Assembly (NCBI RefSeq): GCF_036850765.1
Contig: NC_089492.1
Location: forward strand, 291,918,590-291,982,589
Direction: 5' to 3'
Length of the DNA stretch: 64,000 bases
DNA from: Saccopteryx bilineata
Lineage: Eukaryota; Chordata; Mammalia; Chiroptera; Emballonuridae
Shown: piece after piece, positions 1-10,519 of the stretch
How positions within the stretch are numbered: the first letter of the stretch is position 1
Layout of the letters: the number at the start of each line of letters is the position of its first letter
Made by a program: the position numbers and the translations under genes
The notes under the pieces: model-generated
Database searches by the model: none
Told to the model about the DNA's origin: nothing
Seen by the model: only the letters and a program-made list of their open reading frames with translations

Positions 1-158
1 TCACTTGCTCTGCTGTAGCCTGCGGGTCAAGGCACATATGAGAAAGCAATCACTGAACAATTAAAGAGCTACAACAAAGAACTGATGCTTCTCATCTTTC
101 TTCGTTCCTGCCTGTCCCTATCTGTCCCTCTCTTTGACTGTCTCTCTGTCTCTGTCAA
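1..158 (+). mobile_element. Bat tRNA-derived SINE, long subtype, 3' part
   Basis: The body GTCAAGGCACATATGAGAAA, then CTGATGCTTCTCATC and a CT-rich end matches the 3' half of the complete reverse copies at 29239-29577 and 61863-62215. The 5' tRNA-like head lies before the window. Its tail runs into the GAAA repeat. Confidence 0.8.
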
Positions 159-168
159 AAGAAAGAAA

Positions 169-209
<41 letters not shown>

Positions 210-257
210 AGGAAGGAAGGAAGGAAGGAAGGAAGGAAGGAAGGAAGGAAGGAAGGA

Positions 258-313
<56 letters not shown>

Positions 314-315
314 AA
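159..315 (+). repeat. Compound GAAA/GGAA/GAAA microsatellite
   Basis: About 155 bp of purine-only tetranucleotide repeat: GAAA units, then a central block of GGAA units (about 208-259), then GAAA units again. It probably grew from the A-rich tail of the preceding SINE. The long frames through it (Lys/Glu/Arg or Phe/Leu/Ser repeats) are not genes. Confidence 0.95.
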
Positions 316-444
316 ATACTAACATGACGAGAAAAGTGGAAGATATAGAAAAGAACCAAGTGGAACTATACAAAAATCTCAAGTGAAAAATACGCTGGGT
401 GAATGTGTTAGTGTGATGGGACTCCCATACCAAAATAGCACAGA

Positions 445-825
445 TAGAGCAGTTTACACAACAGGAATTTATTGCTTCGTGGTTCTTCAGGCTGAAAGTC
501 CAAAATCAAGGTGTTGGAGGAGTTAGTTTCTACTGAGACTTCCGTCCTTGGCCTGCAGATGGTGCTCTACTCGCTGTGTCCTCGCTTCGATTTTTCTCTG
601 TGCAGGCACACATCCCTGGTGCCTCTTATGTTCCTATTTCCTATTCTTTAAATAGACTCCAGTCATAATAAATTAAAGCCTACCCATATAACCTTATTTG
701 AACTTAATTACCTCTTTTAAGGCACTATCTCGAACTGCAGTCACATTTTGAGGTCCTGGGGCTCAGGGCTTTAAATATAAACTTGGCACCCTCACGTGGG
801 GGACACAATTCAGCCCGTAACCATA
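445..825 (-). mobile_element. MaLR-type (MLT1-like) LTR, reverse orientation
   Basis: Read on the minus strand it starts with a TTATGG.TGAATTGTGTCCCCC-like sequence (right end, GGGGGACACAATTCAG at 804-819) and ends with the AATAAATTCCTGTTG-type end at 460-475. Internal stretches such as GAAAGTCCAAAATCAAGGTG also match what I remember of the MLT1 consensus. This is an old non-coding LTR of the ERVL-MaLR group; no internal genes are seen. Confidence 0.7.
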
Positions 826-1131
826 GGATTAACCACAGGTTAGATGCTTACATTGATGAACTTGAAGGAATAGTGATTTAAAAAACCATCCCGAACTAGG
901 TACCAAAAGAAAAAAGGGGAAAGGGAAATGAACGAAGTCTCCAAGACCCCTGGAAAATACCAAGTTGGGTGACATAAATGTAACTGGAGTGTGATCAAAG
1001 AGAAAAAGAAAAGAACAGAAAAAATTTTTTGAAAAATTAATAGGTGAAACTTCTCTAAATTTGAAAAAAAAACAAAACTATAAACCCATATAGGCGAGAA
1101 GATCAACAGACCCCAAAAAGAATAAGCAGAG

Positions 1132-1470
1132 GCCCTGGCTGGTGGCTCAGTGGATAGAGCATTGCCCAGCATATGGACATCCCAGGTTTGATTCCTGGTC
1201 AGAGCACACAGGAGAAGCAACCATCTGCTTCTCCCCCCTACTTCTCCCCATTCTCTCCCTCTTACCCTCCCACAGCCAGTGGCTTGATTGGTTCAAGAAT
1301 AGCCCTGGCCGCTGAAGATAGCTCTGTTGGAGCACATCAGCCTCAGGTGCTAAAAATAGCTCTGTACTCAAACATCGACCCATGATGGGGTTGCCAGGTA
1401 AATCCTGGTCAGGGTGCATGTGGGAGTCCACCATACTATCTCCGCTCCTCTCATCTAAAAAAAAAAAAAA
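1132..1470 (+). mobile_element. Bat tRNA-derived SINE, GCCCTGGC subtype
   Basis: tRNA-like head with A box (TGGCTCAGTGGATAGAGC) and B box (GGTTTGATTCC), then the GGAGAAGCAACCATCTGCTT body and a 14-nt A tail (1457-1470). It lies inside an L1 relic and directly abuts the next SINE. Confidence 0.9.
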
Positions 1471-1473
1471 TGA

Positions 1474-1680
1474 GGCCTGACCTGTGGTGGTGCAGTGGAT
1501 AAAGCGTCGACCTGGAAATGCTGAGGTTGCCGGTTCAAAACCCTGGGCTTGCCTGGTCAAGGCACATATGGGAGTTGATGCTTCCAGCTCCTCCCTTCTC
1601 TCTCTCTGTCTCTCCTCTCCCTGTCTCCTCTCTCTGTCTCTCCCTCTCCTCTCATAAATGAATAAATAAAAAAAAAATTT
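1474..1680 (+). mobile_element. Bat tRNA-derived SINE, short GCCTGACC subtype
   Basis: Head GCCTGACCTGTGGTGGTGCA with the A-box region GTGGATAAAGC and the B-box-like GGTTCAAAACC, then GGTCAAGGCACATATGGGAG, a CT-rich body and an AATGAATAAATAA tail. It probably inserted into the A tail of the preceding SINE. Confidence 0.88.
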
Positions 1681-2352
1681 TAAGTATTTAAAAAAATAAA
1701 ATAATTAAAAAAATTATATTGGGAAACACCTCTAAAATGCTGAAAGAAAATTTCAACTTAGAATTCTATACACAGTGGAACTATTTGTCCAAGATGAAAG
1801 CAAAATAAAGACAGAGGGCTCCCACTTCACGATTTAAAACAAAGGTTTAGATGCTTCACCACCAACAGACCTGCACTGTATGAAGTGTTCAAACACTTCC
1901 TTTGAGCACCAGGAGATTGGTACTGGCAGAAACCATAGCTCTACTCAAAAGAACAGTGAAAGAAAAAGTGAATGGTCCAGTAAATGCACGGCATCTCTTT
2001 CTCATTTATATGAGGGTTACATCCAGTCATGGAATTTTAATGCATGTCTATGAGTTACAAGGTCCTGTCCCTTTCCACTCCTTGTTCAACCTCATCGGCT
2101 TTCACTTTGGAGTTCTGTTGGTAACGTAGAGCAAAACCAGGCATCACTCAACTAAAAATACCCTGAGATGCCCCATGTGCTGCCCCCATGGAGACAGACT
2201 CTCCTGTCTTTCCAAACTTGACAGCACCAGGTCAACGCACACATCCCATCACCAGCTGCATTAGAGGAGTATCTGGGTGTGAATGGTCTAAAGATGAATG
2301 TTCTTTCAGACACACCACTATTTTGGCACAAGATTTTAAAAATTCCCTAACT

Positions 2353-2737
2353 GGCCCTGGCCAGCTGACTCAGTAATAGAGCATCAGTCCAGCATGTGGA
2401 AGTCCTAGGTTTGATTACTGGCCAGGGTACACAGGAGAAGCACCCATCTGCTTCTCCACCCTTCCCCCTCTACTTCCTCTCTGTCTCTCTCTTCCCCTCC
2501 CGCAGCCAAGGCTCCATGGAGCAAAGTTGGCCTGGGCACTGAGGGCGGCTCCATGGCCTCCACCTCAGGCGCTAGAATGGCTCCTGCTGCAACAGAGGAA
2601 CACCCCAGACTGGCAGAGCATCGCCCCCTGGAAGCATGCCGGGTGGATCTCAGTCGGGCGCATGCAGGAGCCTGTCTCTCTGCCTCCCTGCATCTCACTT
2701 CAGAAAAATACCAAAACAAAACAAATAAATAAAATCA
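2353..2737 (+). mobile_element. Bat tRNA-derived SINE, GCCCTGGC subtype, full length
   Basis: Complete copy: head GGCCCTGGCCAGCTGACTCA, B box GGTTTGATTAC, GGAGAAGCACCCATCTGCTT, GCCAAGGCTCCATGGAGCAA, GGTGGATCTCAGTCGGGCGC, and the A-rich tail AAAATACCAAAACAAAAC. Divergence is modest. Confidence 0.9.
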
Positions 2738-2739
2738 AA

Positions 2740-3800
2740 ATTAACCATTCTCAACTTATTCAATATTTAAATAATGTATAACATTCAAGGTTGTATTTTT
2801 TGAAGATTTAAAAAAAATTTTTTTTAAAGAAAAAAAAATTTTTTTTTTAGTTTATATATTTTTAAAATATATATAATTTTTTTGGCTAATATTTTTTGCG
2901 ATAATTATTTTTTGCTGAAAAGCTTGTCACCTATGCAGCTGCAGTCCCTCCATGCTGCAAACACAGGATGCACAGAGGTCCCCACCACGGACTCACCCTG
3001 CTTCTGACAACACTCGCTCCAGCCAGAGCTCAGCCCAACACCCCAGAACCCACAGTGCCTATTTAACACCAGGACGCCTGGTCCTTGCGGTGTGTATCCT
3101 CAGGATAAGCAATCACCCTGACTACAGAGGCCCTGGTGGTGTGCCCAGGGCTGTAGGGCACGGGCTAGAGTTTGGGTTTTTGGGGGTGGGGGGGGGCGCT
3201 ATGAGATGCATAAAGTGCTCTCTCTCTTGCAAATATGATCACCCTACAGCATGACTTTGGTCAGCTGCCTTCCTCACATAGCACGCACATGCACACGCAC
3301 ATACACACCCATTCCAGCCAGGAGGGCAGGGAGGCCAAAAGACTTGAAAAAGGACAGAGTGTGTAGAACCAAAACAAAACAAAAAAAATGTCTGTGTGTA
3401 CCTGGTACTTGGTTTCCTGTATGCACCAGGTAATCCTTCCCCCCCCCCCCCCCGGGGGCAAGGGGAGGGCCCGTCACAAACAGCTTCCACATTCTGGTTC
3501 TCTTTTGCATTTGTGGGGTTTTCAAAACAGCATGTTTTACTTTTATAAGAAAAAATCTAATTGAGAAGTGTATTGATACTCACTGCTGGTCAAGGCCCGG
3601 CCCCCAGACTATCCCCAGGAGAGCCCTTGATTTCCTCAGAAGGGAGCAGAACAGTTCCTGTCTACTACTGCACAGCCCTGTCCGCACCTCCTCTCGGGGT
3701 TCCCTGCATCCCACTCCTCACCCCCTCCACCCTGGACTGTAGGGCTCAGAAATGAATCAGGCCCAGCTAGCTCTGGCCCCTAGGGGGGACACCTCCACGA
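2740..3800. other. Non-genic: AT-rich then mixed sequence
   Basis: 2770-2930 is AT-rich with poly-A/T runs. 3180-3200 and 3438-3455 are G and C homopolymer tracts, and 3284-3310 is a degenerate CA repeat. No conserved frame or family motif is visible. Confidence 0.6.
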
Positions 3801-3807
3801 CTTGCAC

Positions 3808-4260
3808 ACCCATGTTCCCAGCAACATTACTCACAGGCGCCCCAAGGTGGGAGCCACCCCGTTGGTGTCTGTGGATGAATGAGCACAATGGGGTCTCTAC
3901 GGACAATGGGTTTTCTTCACCTGTGAAAGCAAAGATGCTCTGACATATGCTACATGGATGGACCTGGGGGGACATTAAGCTGTGTGACATAAGCCAGACA
4001 TAGAAGGATGAATGTTGTGTGATTCCACTCCTAGGAGGTCCCTGGAGGGGTCAGAAGCAGACTCCTCCCAGTGAGAGGTGGGGGCAGGGCTTATGGGAGC
4101 AGCGTAGGGAATGAGGAGTTAGTATTTAATGGGGACAGAGTTTCATTTGGGGGAAAAATGAGAAAGTTCCTGTGAGGACTGCACTGCACAACCTTGTGAA
4201 TGTGCTTAAGGCCACTGAACAGCCCACTTACTAGTCGTCAAGGCAGGAAATTTTCTCTTA
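3808..4260 (+). mobile_element. Old L1 3' end (L1M-like)
   Basis: Matches the familiar L1 3' UTR pattern: GGATGAATGAGCACAATGGG, GACATATGCTACATGGATGG, GTGTGACATAAGCCAGACAT, GATTCCACTCCTAGGAGGTC, and TTAATGGGGACAGAGTTTCA, ending near CCACTGAACAGCCCACTTAC. It has no coding capacity. Confidence 0.75.
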
Positions 4261-5640
4261 CATAAGAAAAAATTTTTATCCAAAAATATGTTTTCTATCG
4301 GGAAAGATTCTTTTTTTTTCTTTTTTTTTTTTAAAGACAGCCAGAGGGGTCATCCTGGCGATGCAATGTTCTGTGTCTTGGTCAGATCAGGGTCAGCGTC
4401 CACATAGTCTTGAACCTCAGAACGGCACCCACGGAGACCTTGACGGACGGTTTCTTACAGTGACCTGTGAATTGTCTCCAGGGAAAAAAAAATTTTTAAA
4501 GTTCAACTAGAAAAAGTGAACAAACAAAATGAGAAAGGCTCAGAAGTAACGCTTTGCAATTGATGGTAATGTTGGCCCACAAGAGCCCAAAGCCTGTTTA
4601 GTAAGAGTCTTGCTCACAGAAAACAGCGTCTATGATGCTCTGAGCGCAGGCCGTCCCTCCACCAGACACCGGAGACGCTGCAGACGTTCGGAGTCCTTCC
4701 CCCACGACAGAGAACTCCTCCCTGGGTGCCCCTCCACCACCTCACCTGCCCTGAGGCAGATGAAAGCTGAGGTATCACTGCCAACCCTCCCTCCACTCCC
4801 CTACCCCCACCCCCACCCTGCCCCAGAGGACACATGGAGGCACCCAGGACCTCTCCCCATGCTGCTGCTCAGCTGGACTGGGGAGGGCCCTTCCCACCCT
4901 GCTCTCCCTGCCCTGAACGCGTGAAACTCCTTGGGGTGCAGTGGCCAATGGGGAATGGGCTAGTGCCTCCTGCGTGGATCCTGCCCTGGGCACAGCCCGG
5001 CCAGGCTCATTTTGCCAGCTTCTACTTCTGAGCCCCAAAACAGGAAGCAGGGTAGAGGTATGTAGGGCCCACGGGTAGGGTGTTTCTGCCTGCCTTGAAA
5101 AGCTGTAGTGTTTTGTTTTGTTTTGTTTTTGTCAACACAGACTAGAATCACGTTTTTCTCATGACCTGTCATCTTGCCAGGTGGCCTGGGAGGGAAGAGT
5201 TATCCCTGGCTCAACGTCCCTGAGGATTCTCCCGTTTGTTGGGGGCCAGGGAAGTGGGCTGGGCCTTCACCACAGTTCCAGGGAAGAGGCCAGAATGAAA
5301 AGGATCGCTTGACTTGGCCTGTCTTCTTGCACAGATGAAGTTCAGAGTCAGTGTATAGCCATAGCCTGAGACACACCTCACTCACTCCCTCACTCACTTG
5401 TTTGAGCCCCATGTGGGGCGGCCCAAGACCCAACCTCGCCTCTGAAATGGACTTGCTGATTGATGCCCCACCCACCTGCTGGGAGGGCTGGGACACCTGG
5501 AGTTGGGGCATGGTGGGGGGTTGCTCTCTCCTGTTCATCACTCAGTAAACGTCCACTGCAGGTCCTGGGGCACAAAAACCTCAGAGGCCCCCAAATGAGA
5601 TATGTTGTCAGAGGGCCCCAATACTGGTGCTTAAATATCT
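4260..5640. other. Non-genic stretch
   Basis: T-rich tracts at 4311-4332 and a GTTTT repeat at 5108-5130. The rest is unremarkable unique sequence; no coding or RNA signal could be supported. Confidence 0.55.
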
Positions 5641-5644
5641 GATA

Positions 5645-5967
5645 GATGAAGCGGCGGTAGAGCATTGGCCCAGCATGCGGAAGTCGATCCCCAGCCCAGG
5701 CATACAGGAAAAGCGCCCATCTGCTTCTCTACCCTTCCCCCTCTCCTTCCTCTCTCTCTTTCCCTTTTTACAGTCAAGGTTCTACTGGAGCAAAGTCGGT
5801 CCAGGCGCTGAGGACGACTCCATGGACTCCACCTCAGGCGATAGAATGGCTCTGAATTGCAATGGAGCAACGCCCCAGATGGGCAGAGCATTACCCCCTA
5901 GTGGGCATGCCGGGTGGATCCCGGTCAGGTGCATGTAAGAGTCTGTCTGTCTGCTGCCCCCCCCATC
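5645..5967 (+). mobile_element. Bat SINE, GCCCTGGC subtype, 5' part of an interrupted copy
   Basis: Starts in the A-box region (GCGGTAGAGCATTGGCCCAG) and runs through GGAAAAGCGCCCATCTGCTT and GGTGGATCCCGGTCAGGTGC to GAGTCTGTCTGTCTGCTGCC, where it breaks off. Its 3' end reappears at 7010-7052, so an element inserted into it. Confidence 0.85.
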
Positions 5968-7009
5968 TGTGGGTCAGGTAAGTTTGCAAATATGATGTAT
6001 ATGTTTGCTCGTTTAAGTTTGCATTAGGTGTGGGGGACAGGCTGTAAACCGGCAGGGTCCTTATAGCCTAAGGCAGGGGTCCCCAAACTATGGCCCGTGG
6101 GCTGCATGCAGCCCCCTGAGATCATTTATCCGGCCCCCGCCACACTTCTGGAAGGGGTACCTCTTTCATTGGTGGTCAGTGAGAGGAGCATAGTTTCCAT
6201 TGAAATACTGGTCAGTTTATTGATTTAAATTTACTTGTTCTTTATTTTAAATATTGTATTTGTTCCCATTTTGTTTTTTTTTACTTTAAAATAAGATATA
6301 TGCATTGTGCATAGGGATTTGTTCATAGCTTTTTTTATAGTCCGGCCCTCCAACAGTCTGAGGGACAGTGAACTGGCCCTCTGTGTAAAAAGTTTGGGGA
6401 CCCCTGGTCTAAGGCTTAGTTTTAAGACTAAGCCTTTTCCACCCTTTTAATCCTAAAATCTTCTCAACACTAAGCTTTTCCCCACACCCTTGACTGTTGC
6501 ATGATGTGAGGTGGTACACTCTTATGAGGAATCCCATTTATGCCTCAGGTAAGTGACTTTGTATCAGAGACTTCCTTGTTTGTATATTGGATTAAAGGTT
6601 TTGATTTCTACACTATAAAATGGGGCAGACCAGGAGCTCTCTTTCTTGATTCCTGAAATTAGCATTGCAGCAGAGAGGCAGCCAAGATGGCAGAGTGCTG
6701 AAGGAGAAGCCAGTCTGTGCAGAGTTTGTGCAGAGAGAAGGAGATGGGGAACAGAGGTGAATAAGGCTGGTGAGGTAGAAACCTTTGATTCTAGGAATAC
6801 TCGGATAAGTCAGTGCCTTTGGGAGCCCTGAATGGAAAGGGAAGTGTTTTCCCACTGTGTGTATTTCTCGCCCACCAGGTGCGAGCTAGGATTAAAGCTA
6901 ATGGCCCACCAGTTCTTGGCTCCATTGTTTCATTACCGTCTGTCTGAATCAAATGTGAACCAGCACGGGCCAGATGACTGTGATGGTGGCCGTGGCTACT
7001 GGCTTTACA
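5968..7009 (+). mobile_element. Probable solo LTR inserted in a SINE
   Basis: A 1,042-bp segment separates the two halves of a SINE. It begins TGTGGG and ends TTTACA, with 5-bp flanks CCATC and CCACC (4 of 5 identical), as expected for an LTR with a short target duplication. A TATAAAATGGGG box (about 6613) and ATTAAA (6891) fit LTR promoter and poly(A) signals. Without the hAT element inside it and that element's target duplication, it is about 700 bp. It has no coding content. The family was not recognised; a retroviral-type LTR is the simplest reading. Confidence 0.6.
6074..6406 (+). mobile_element. Non-autonomous hAT DNA transposon
   Basis: 333-bp element with inverted ends CAGGGGTCCCCAAACT and AGTTTGGGGACCCCTG, flanked by the 8-bp duplication GCCTAAGG (6066-6073) / GTCTAAGG (6407-6414). 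The 8-bp target and CAGGGG...CCCCTG termini are typical of hAT elements. It has no transposase. It sits inside the LTR at 5968-7009. Confidence 0.92.
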
Positions 7010-7047
7010 CCACCCCACCCCGCTTCTCACTTCGGAGAAATACAAAA

Positions 7048-7052
<5 letters not shown>
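7010..7052 (+). mobile_element. 3' end of the interrupted bat SINE
   Basis: CGCTTCTCACTTCGGAGAAA followed by TACAAAAATAC is the normal end of the GCCCTGGC SINE subtype (compare CTTCAGAAAAATACCAAAAC at 2699). It belongs to the 5' part at 5645-5967. Confidence 0.85.

Positions 7053-7080
<28 letters not shown>
7050..7080 (+). repeat. (CA)n microsatellite
   Basis: About 15 CA units growing from the SINE tail. Confidence 0.95.
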
Positions 7081-7083
<3 letters not shown>

Positions 7084-7596
7084 ATATCTGACAGATGACG
7101 GATGGGCTCCCTGGAACCATCAGCCAGCCATCCTGACCAGTTGCCCCAGTGGGCCAAGAGGGCAGAGGGCAAAGCCCATAGCTCCAGTTCGAATCCTGAT
7201 CAAAGATCCCGAGACAGGCCTGGGCCACAGCTGGGGGCATCTTCCCTGGGCACGGGTGGTCACCCGCCGCTGAGGTTCTCTTCCCTGCCCTGAGGCCCTG
7301 GGAGGCCCTGAGCCTGCTGGCCCCTCCCTGAGTCCTGGGCCATTCTGCCCCCCAGGAAGCCATGCTCTTTGGCCCACACTTATGAAGCACCTACTGTATG
7401 CCAGGTAATGGACACAGATGTGGTTGGGGCTGTCCTCTCACAGAGCAGAGACCTGTTGGGAGACGGGGTAACTAAAGCCCTAAGTGTGAAGGGGACTCTG
7501 AAGGGCATCACTAATGGGGGGAGGAGGCACCCAGAACCCCAGGAGCAGAAGCAGCAACGTTAACAATTAGCACGGAAGGCCACAGGCCACCGTGGT

Positions 7597-7603
<7 letters not shown>

Positions 7604-7629
<26 letters not shown>
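7604..7629 (+). repeat. (CA)n microsatellite
   Basis: About 13 CA units in otherwise unique sequence. Confidence 0.95.
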
Positions 7630-7632
<3 letters not shown>

Positions 7633-8830
7633 GCTGCTGACCTGTTACCTCTTTGCACTTTCCCAGAAGGTAACCTCCCAGCAGCTTTCCTGAAAAAGGT
7701 GGAATATCCGCCCAAGCTTGGGCATGCCCCATTCCCTCAAGTTCCCCGCCCAGCTCCATAACTGCCCGGAACCCTCTTCCCTCGGGCCACCAGGGGGCAG
7801 CAAACTCCATAGCCTGTTCTACCCGCTCTTGGCACTTGTGTGGCCTGCATGCTATCTGGGGGGGCTTGGGCGTGGGTTTGGAGCCACACTCCCTTTACCA
7901 TTGTTCCTTACCACCCCTACCACCCCTCCTGGGGCCCCAAGCAAGTGCAGGGCACCCCCCAGCTGGTCCTGGTTTAGTGAGGCACAAGCTGGGCCCAAGA
8001 CCAAGCCAACTCACAACCTCCCGCAACATTGGGAAAAGCTCTTGTCTGGGGGAGGAATAAGGGGGTGAGATTTGGGGGACCATGAAGAGAGGTACTGGGG
8101 AAGGTCCATTCCCTGAGAGCTGCCTCTGCCTCAGCACCCTGAGGGCTAGGCCTTGACCACAGGGCCAGGGAATGGACTTGCTGGGCAGTGCCCCACCCCA
8201 GAAGGTCTGGAGTCATTCATATAGCCTGGGCAGGGGCCCTGAGTCTCAGAGGTGGCTGTCAGCCTTAGGGACAGGGAGGGGGGGAGCAGAGGATTGGTTG
8301 AGATAGAGACCTAGGCAGAGGCTGCAGACCAGCTCAAGCTCCCCTGTGGTCCAGCGCTGAGGCATACTGGGTATGTACCCCTCATACATCCATCACTGAC
8401 AGATACACGTGCATCCCACTGGGATGCCACCGGGGTTCATCACTCTCCTTCAAGTGCTCAGCATCGCCCAGCCCAGCTCCACTTTCCCAGCCTAGGACAA
8501 GCTGAGGTCCAACTGCAGACCTGGCTGGAATGACCAGGCAGCCCTCCAACGCTCCCTGCAGACCTGCCGCACCCCCCAGAGGCACTGTCTCAGCTCCCTC
8601 CGCCAGGGGCAATCTCAACCATTTACAGGCTTTGTAACAGTACAAAGCCATTGCCCTCAGGACCCCTCCTTCAAGGTGAAAAGGGGGGGACTGCTCACAG
8701 CCGACTCCCGCCCCACACTCCCCTTCGGCCCTGGAGCCCGGGGCATGAAGTGGGAGAGACATAAAATTCCTACTGCAGAAGGGGTGCTGAGCCTTCTGTG
8801 TCCTGCTCCCTGGCAAAGTCGCCACCAGGG
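7630..8830. other. Non-genic unique sequence
   Basis: GC-moderate sequence with no splice-bounded conserved frame. A short MIR-like piece precedes it at 7376-7415 (GAAGCACCTACTGTATGCCA). Frames here look like chance ORFs. Confidence 0.5.
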
Positions 8831-8839
8831 CCACCACCC

Positions 8840-9560
8840 GGGACCTTGTGGGCGGGGCTGCCGGGCGGCAGAAAGGATCTCTTATACACGTCGTTCTTCA
8901 GCGTGGCCTGTGTCTCCATCCGCACCGGGTGCAAGGAGAGGACCTAAGACCGGAAGGCTTAGCGGAGGCGGCGCGGCCCTCCTTCCCTGTATCCCATCTC
9001 GGACGCTGGCGACGCGGCCAGTGAGCAGAGCCCGTGAGGGAGCTGGCGCCTGACTTCTCCCTCCCTAGGGAACACCACGCCTCCGCCGCCCGCCAGGCCC
9101 TGCGCTGTGCTCACCGGGGATATCACTACCGCCATCTCTTGATGGCCCTTTCCCAGCTTAGAGCCGGGGTGGCGCCGCGACAACTTCTCAAGCAGGAGGG
9201 AAAGCAGAGAAGTGGCGAGGGGTGTCCCCGAGACCCTGCCCTGACCCCCCGTGTGCGCGATCCCGATCCATCTTCACTGGAGACTGGGCAGGGGGATGAA
9301 CCTGGGATGGGATCGGACTGGAGCGCGCAGCACCAGAGGGTGGCCGGAAGGCGGTGGCAGCGGCAGGCGTCGTGGCGGTGCCTTTATGCAGGCGCGGAAG
9401 GCAGTGAGGCTGCGGGCGCACGCGCTTTCCCACGCTTGGCAGCCAATCTATGGCCCCGGCTGGACAAAGAACTGGACCTCGGGGGGCCTCTGGGCTGGGA
9501 TAATGACGCACCGCTCCGCTGCCCCTCGCAGGTGGGGGTGTGGACAGGAGTGGGAAGGGT
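8840..9560. other. CpG-enriched segment of unknown role
   Basis: CpG density is clearly above that of the neighbouring sequence (for example GGCGGCGCGG at 8967 and GCGGGCGCACGCGC at 9411), but no bHLH, receptor or other family motif is readable in any frame. It could be an unannotated promoter or enhancer island, or a decayed one. A 190-residue open frame on the minus strand (9188-9760) has the composition of a chance GC-rich ORF. Confidence 0.4.
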
Positions 9561-10121
9561 ACAAGTGGGTCGTCAGCTGGGCCGGGCCGTAACCTGCCTC
9601 TGAGTTCTGCTCTCAGATGCCTACAGAGCGGCCCCCAGTGGTCCAGCGCCGGCCCAGGATGCAGAGACCAGAAGAAGCGCCTTCCTGGAGGCTGAGCATT
9701 CAGAGCAGCTCCTTCCCTGGCCCCACCGTCCAGTCCTCTAGGCACAGGACAGTGTCCCACTGGTCACACTCTCTGGTCACACTCTGGCCTGCCCCCTGCG
9801 CCACACTTGGTCCCTCCTCTGGGCCTCTCCAACTCCTCGAACTTGACTGGTGTTCCCGCCTAAGTAGGAGCTCTTCCAGCCCAGGAACCTGTCAGCCCAG
9901 GGCATGGAAGCCACATGGAGACACAACATCAGCAGAGGGGTGTTTACCACAGGGCTGCAGCAAGGGGTTTGTACCCTTTGGGCCAAAGTCCCTGCCCCCT
10001 CCCAAATCCCCACCCTCCTTTTTAGAAAGCCAGGACCTCCTCCAGGAAGCCCCTCAGCCTCCTCCTCACATCTGCAGACTGGTCTTTGTATTATAAGGTC
10101 ATCATGGAAGGTGTTCTAGAC

Positions 10122-10417
10122 CAGTGGTCCCCAACCTTTTTTGGGCATGGACCGGTTTAATGTCAGAAAATATTTTCACAGACCGGCCTTTAGGGTGGGA
10201 CGGATAAATGTATCACGGGACCGAGACAAGTGTTAAGAGTGAGTCTTAGACGGATGTAACAGAGGGAATCTGGTCATTTTTTAAAAATAAAACATCGTTC
10301 AGACTTAAATATAAATAAAACGGAAATAATGTAAGTTATTTATTCTTTCTCTGTGGACCAGTACTAAATGGCCCACAGACCGGTACTGGTCCACGGCCCA
10401 GGGGTTGGGGATCACTG
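10122..10417 (+). mobile_element. Non-autonomous hAT DNA transposon, second family
   Basis: 296-bp element with inverted ends CAGTGGTCCCCAACC and GGTTGGGGATCACTG, flanked by the 8-bp duplication TTCTAGAC (10114-10121) / TTCTAGGC (10418-10425). Internal dyads GGACCGG/CCGGTACTGGTCC are visible. No coding capacity. Confidence 0.92.
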
Positions 10418-10450
10418 TTCTAGGCAGTTAATTACTGGGCAGAGTCCTAA

Positions 10451-10476
10451 CACTCTCTCTCTCTCTCTCTCTGTCT

Positions 10477-10513
<37 letters not shown>
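10451..10513 (+). repeat. Compound CT/CA microsatellite
   Basis: (CT)n followed by (CA)n with one interruption (AAACAC). Confidence 0.93.
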
Positions 10514-10519
10514 CTGGCT

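Larger units (their letters stand above)
830..2010 (+). mobile_element. Old L1 fragment (ORF2 3' region), split by two SINEs
   Basis: The parts 960-1130 and 1690-2010 resemble the 3' end of ancient L1 ORF2 (CTCTAAATTTGAAAAA...TATAAACCCATATAG; later AAAGCAAAATAAAGACA and ACCAACAGACCTGCACT). Two bat SINEs at 1132-1680 interrupt it. It has no intact reading frame. Confidence 0.6.

Noticed and set aside
69..433. Several overlapping frames rich in Lys/Glu or Phe/Leu/Ser at the left end
   Set aside because: They are translations of the GAAA/GGAA microsatellite and its flanks, not genes.
1132..1210. tRNA gene candidate (A and B boxes)
   Set aside because: The boxes belong to a tRNA-derived SINE head with the SINE body and A tail following; no clean cloverleaf is expected.
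5968..7009. Considered a protein-coding or autonomous retroviral insertion
   Set aside because: No gag, pol or env frame is present; it has only LTR-like ends and signals, so it was called a probable solo LTR.
9188..9760. 190-codon minus-strand frame that could be a gene upstream of HES5
   Set aside because: Pro/Arg/Gly-rich chance composition, no family motif, and equally long frames overlap it on the plus strand.
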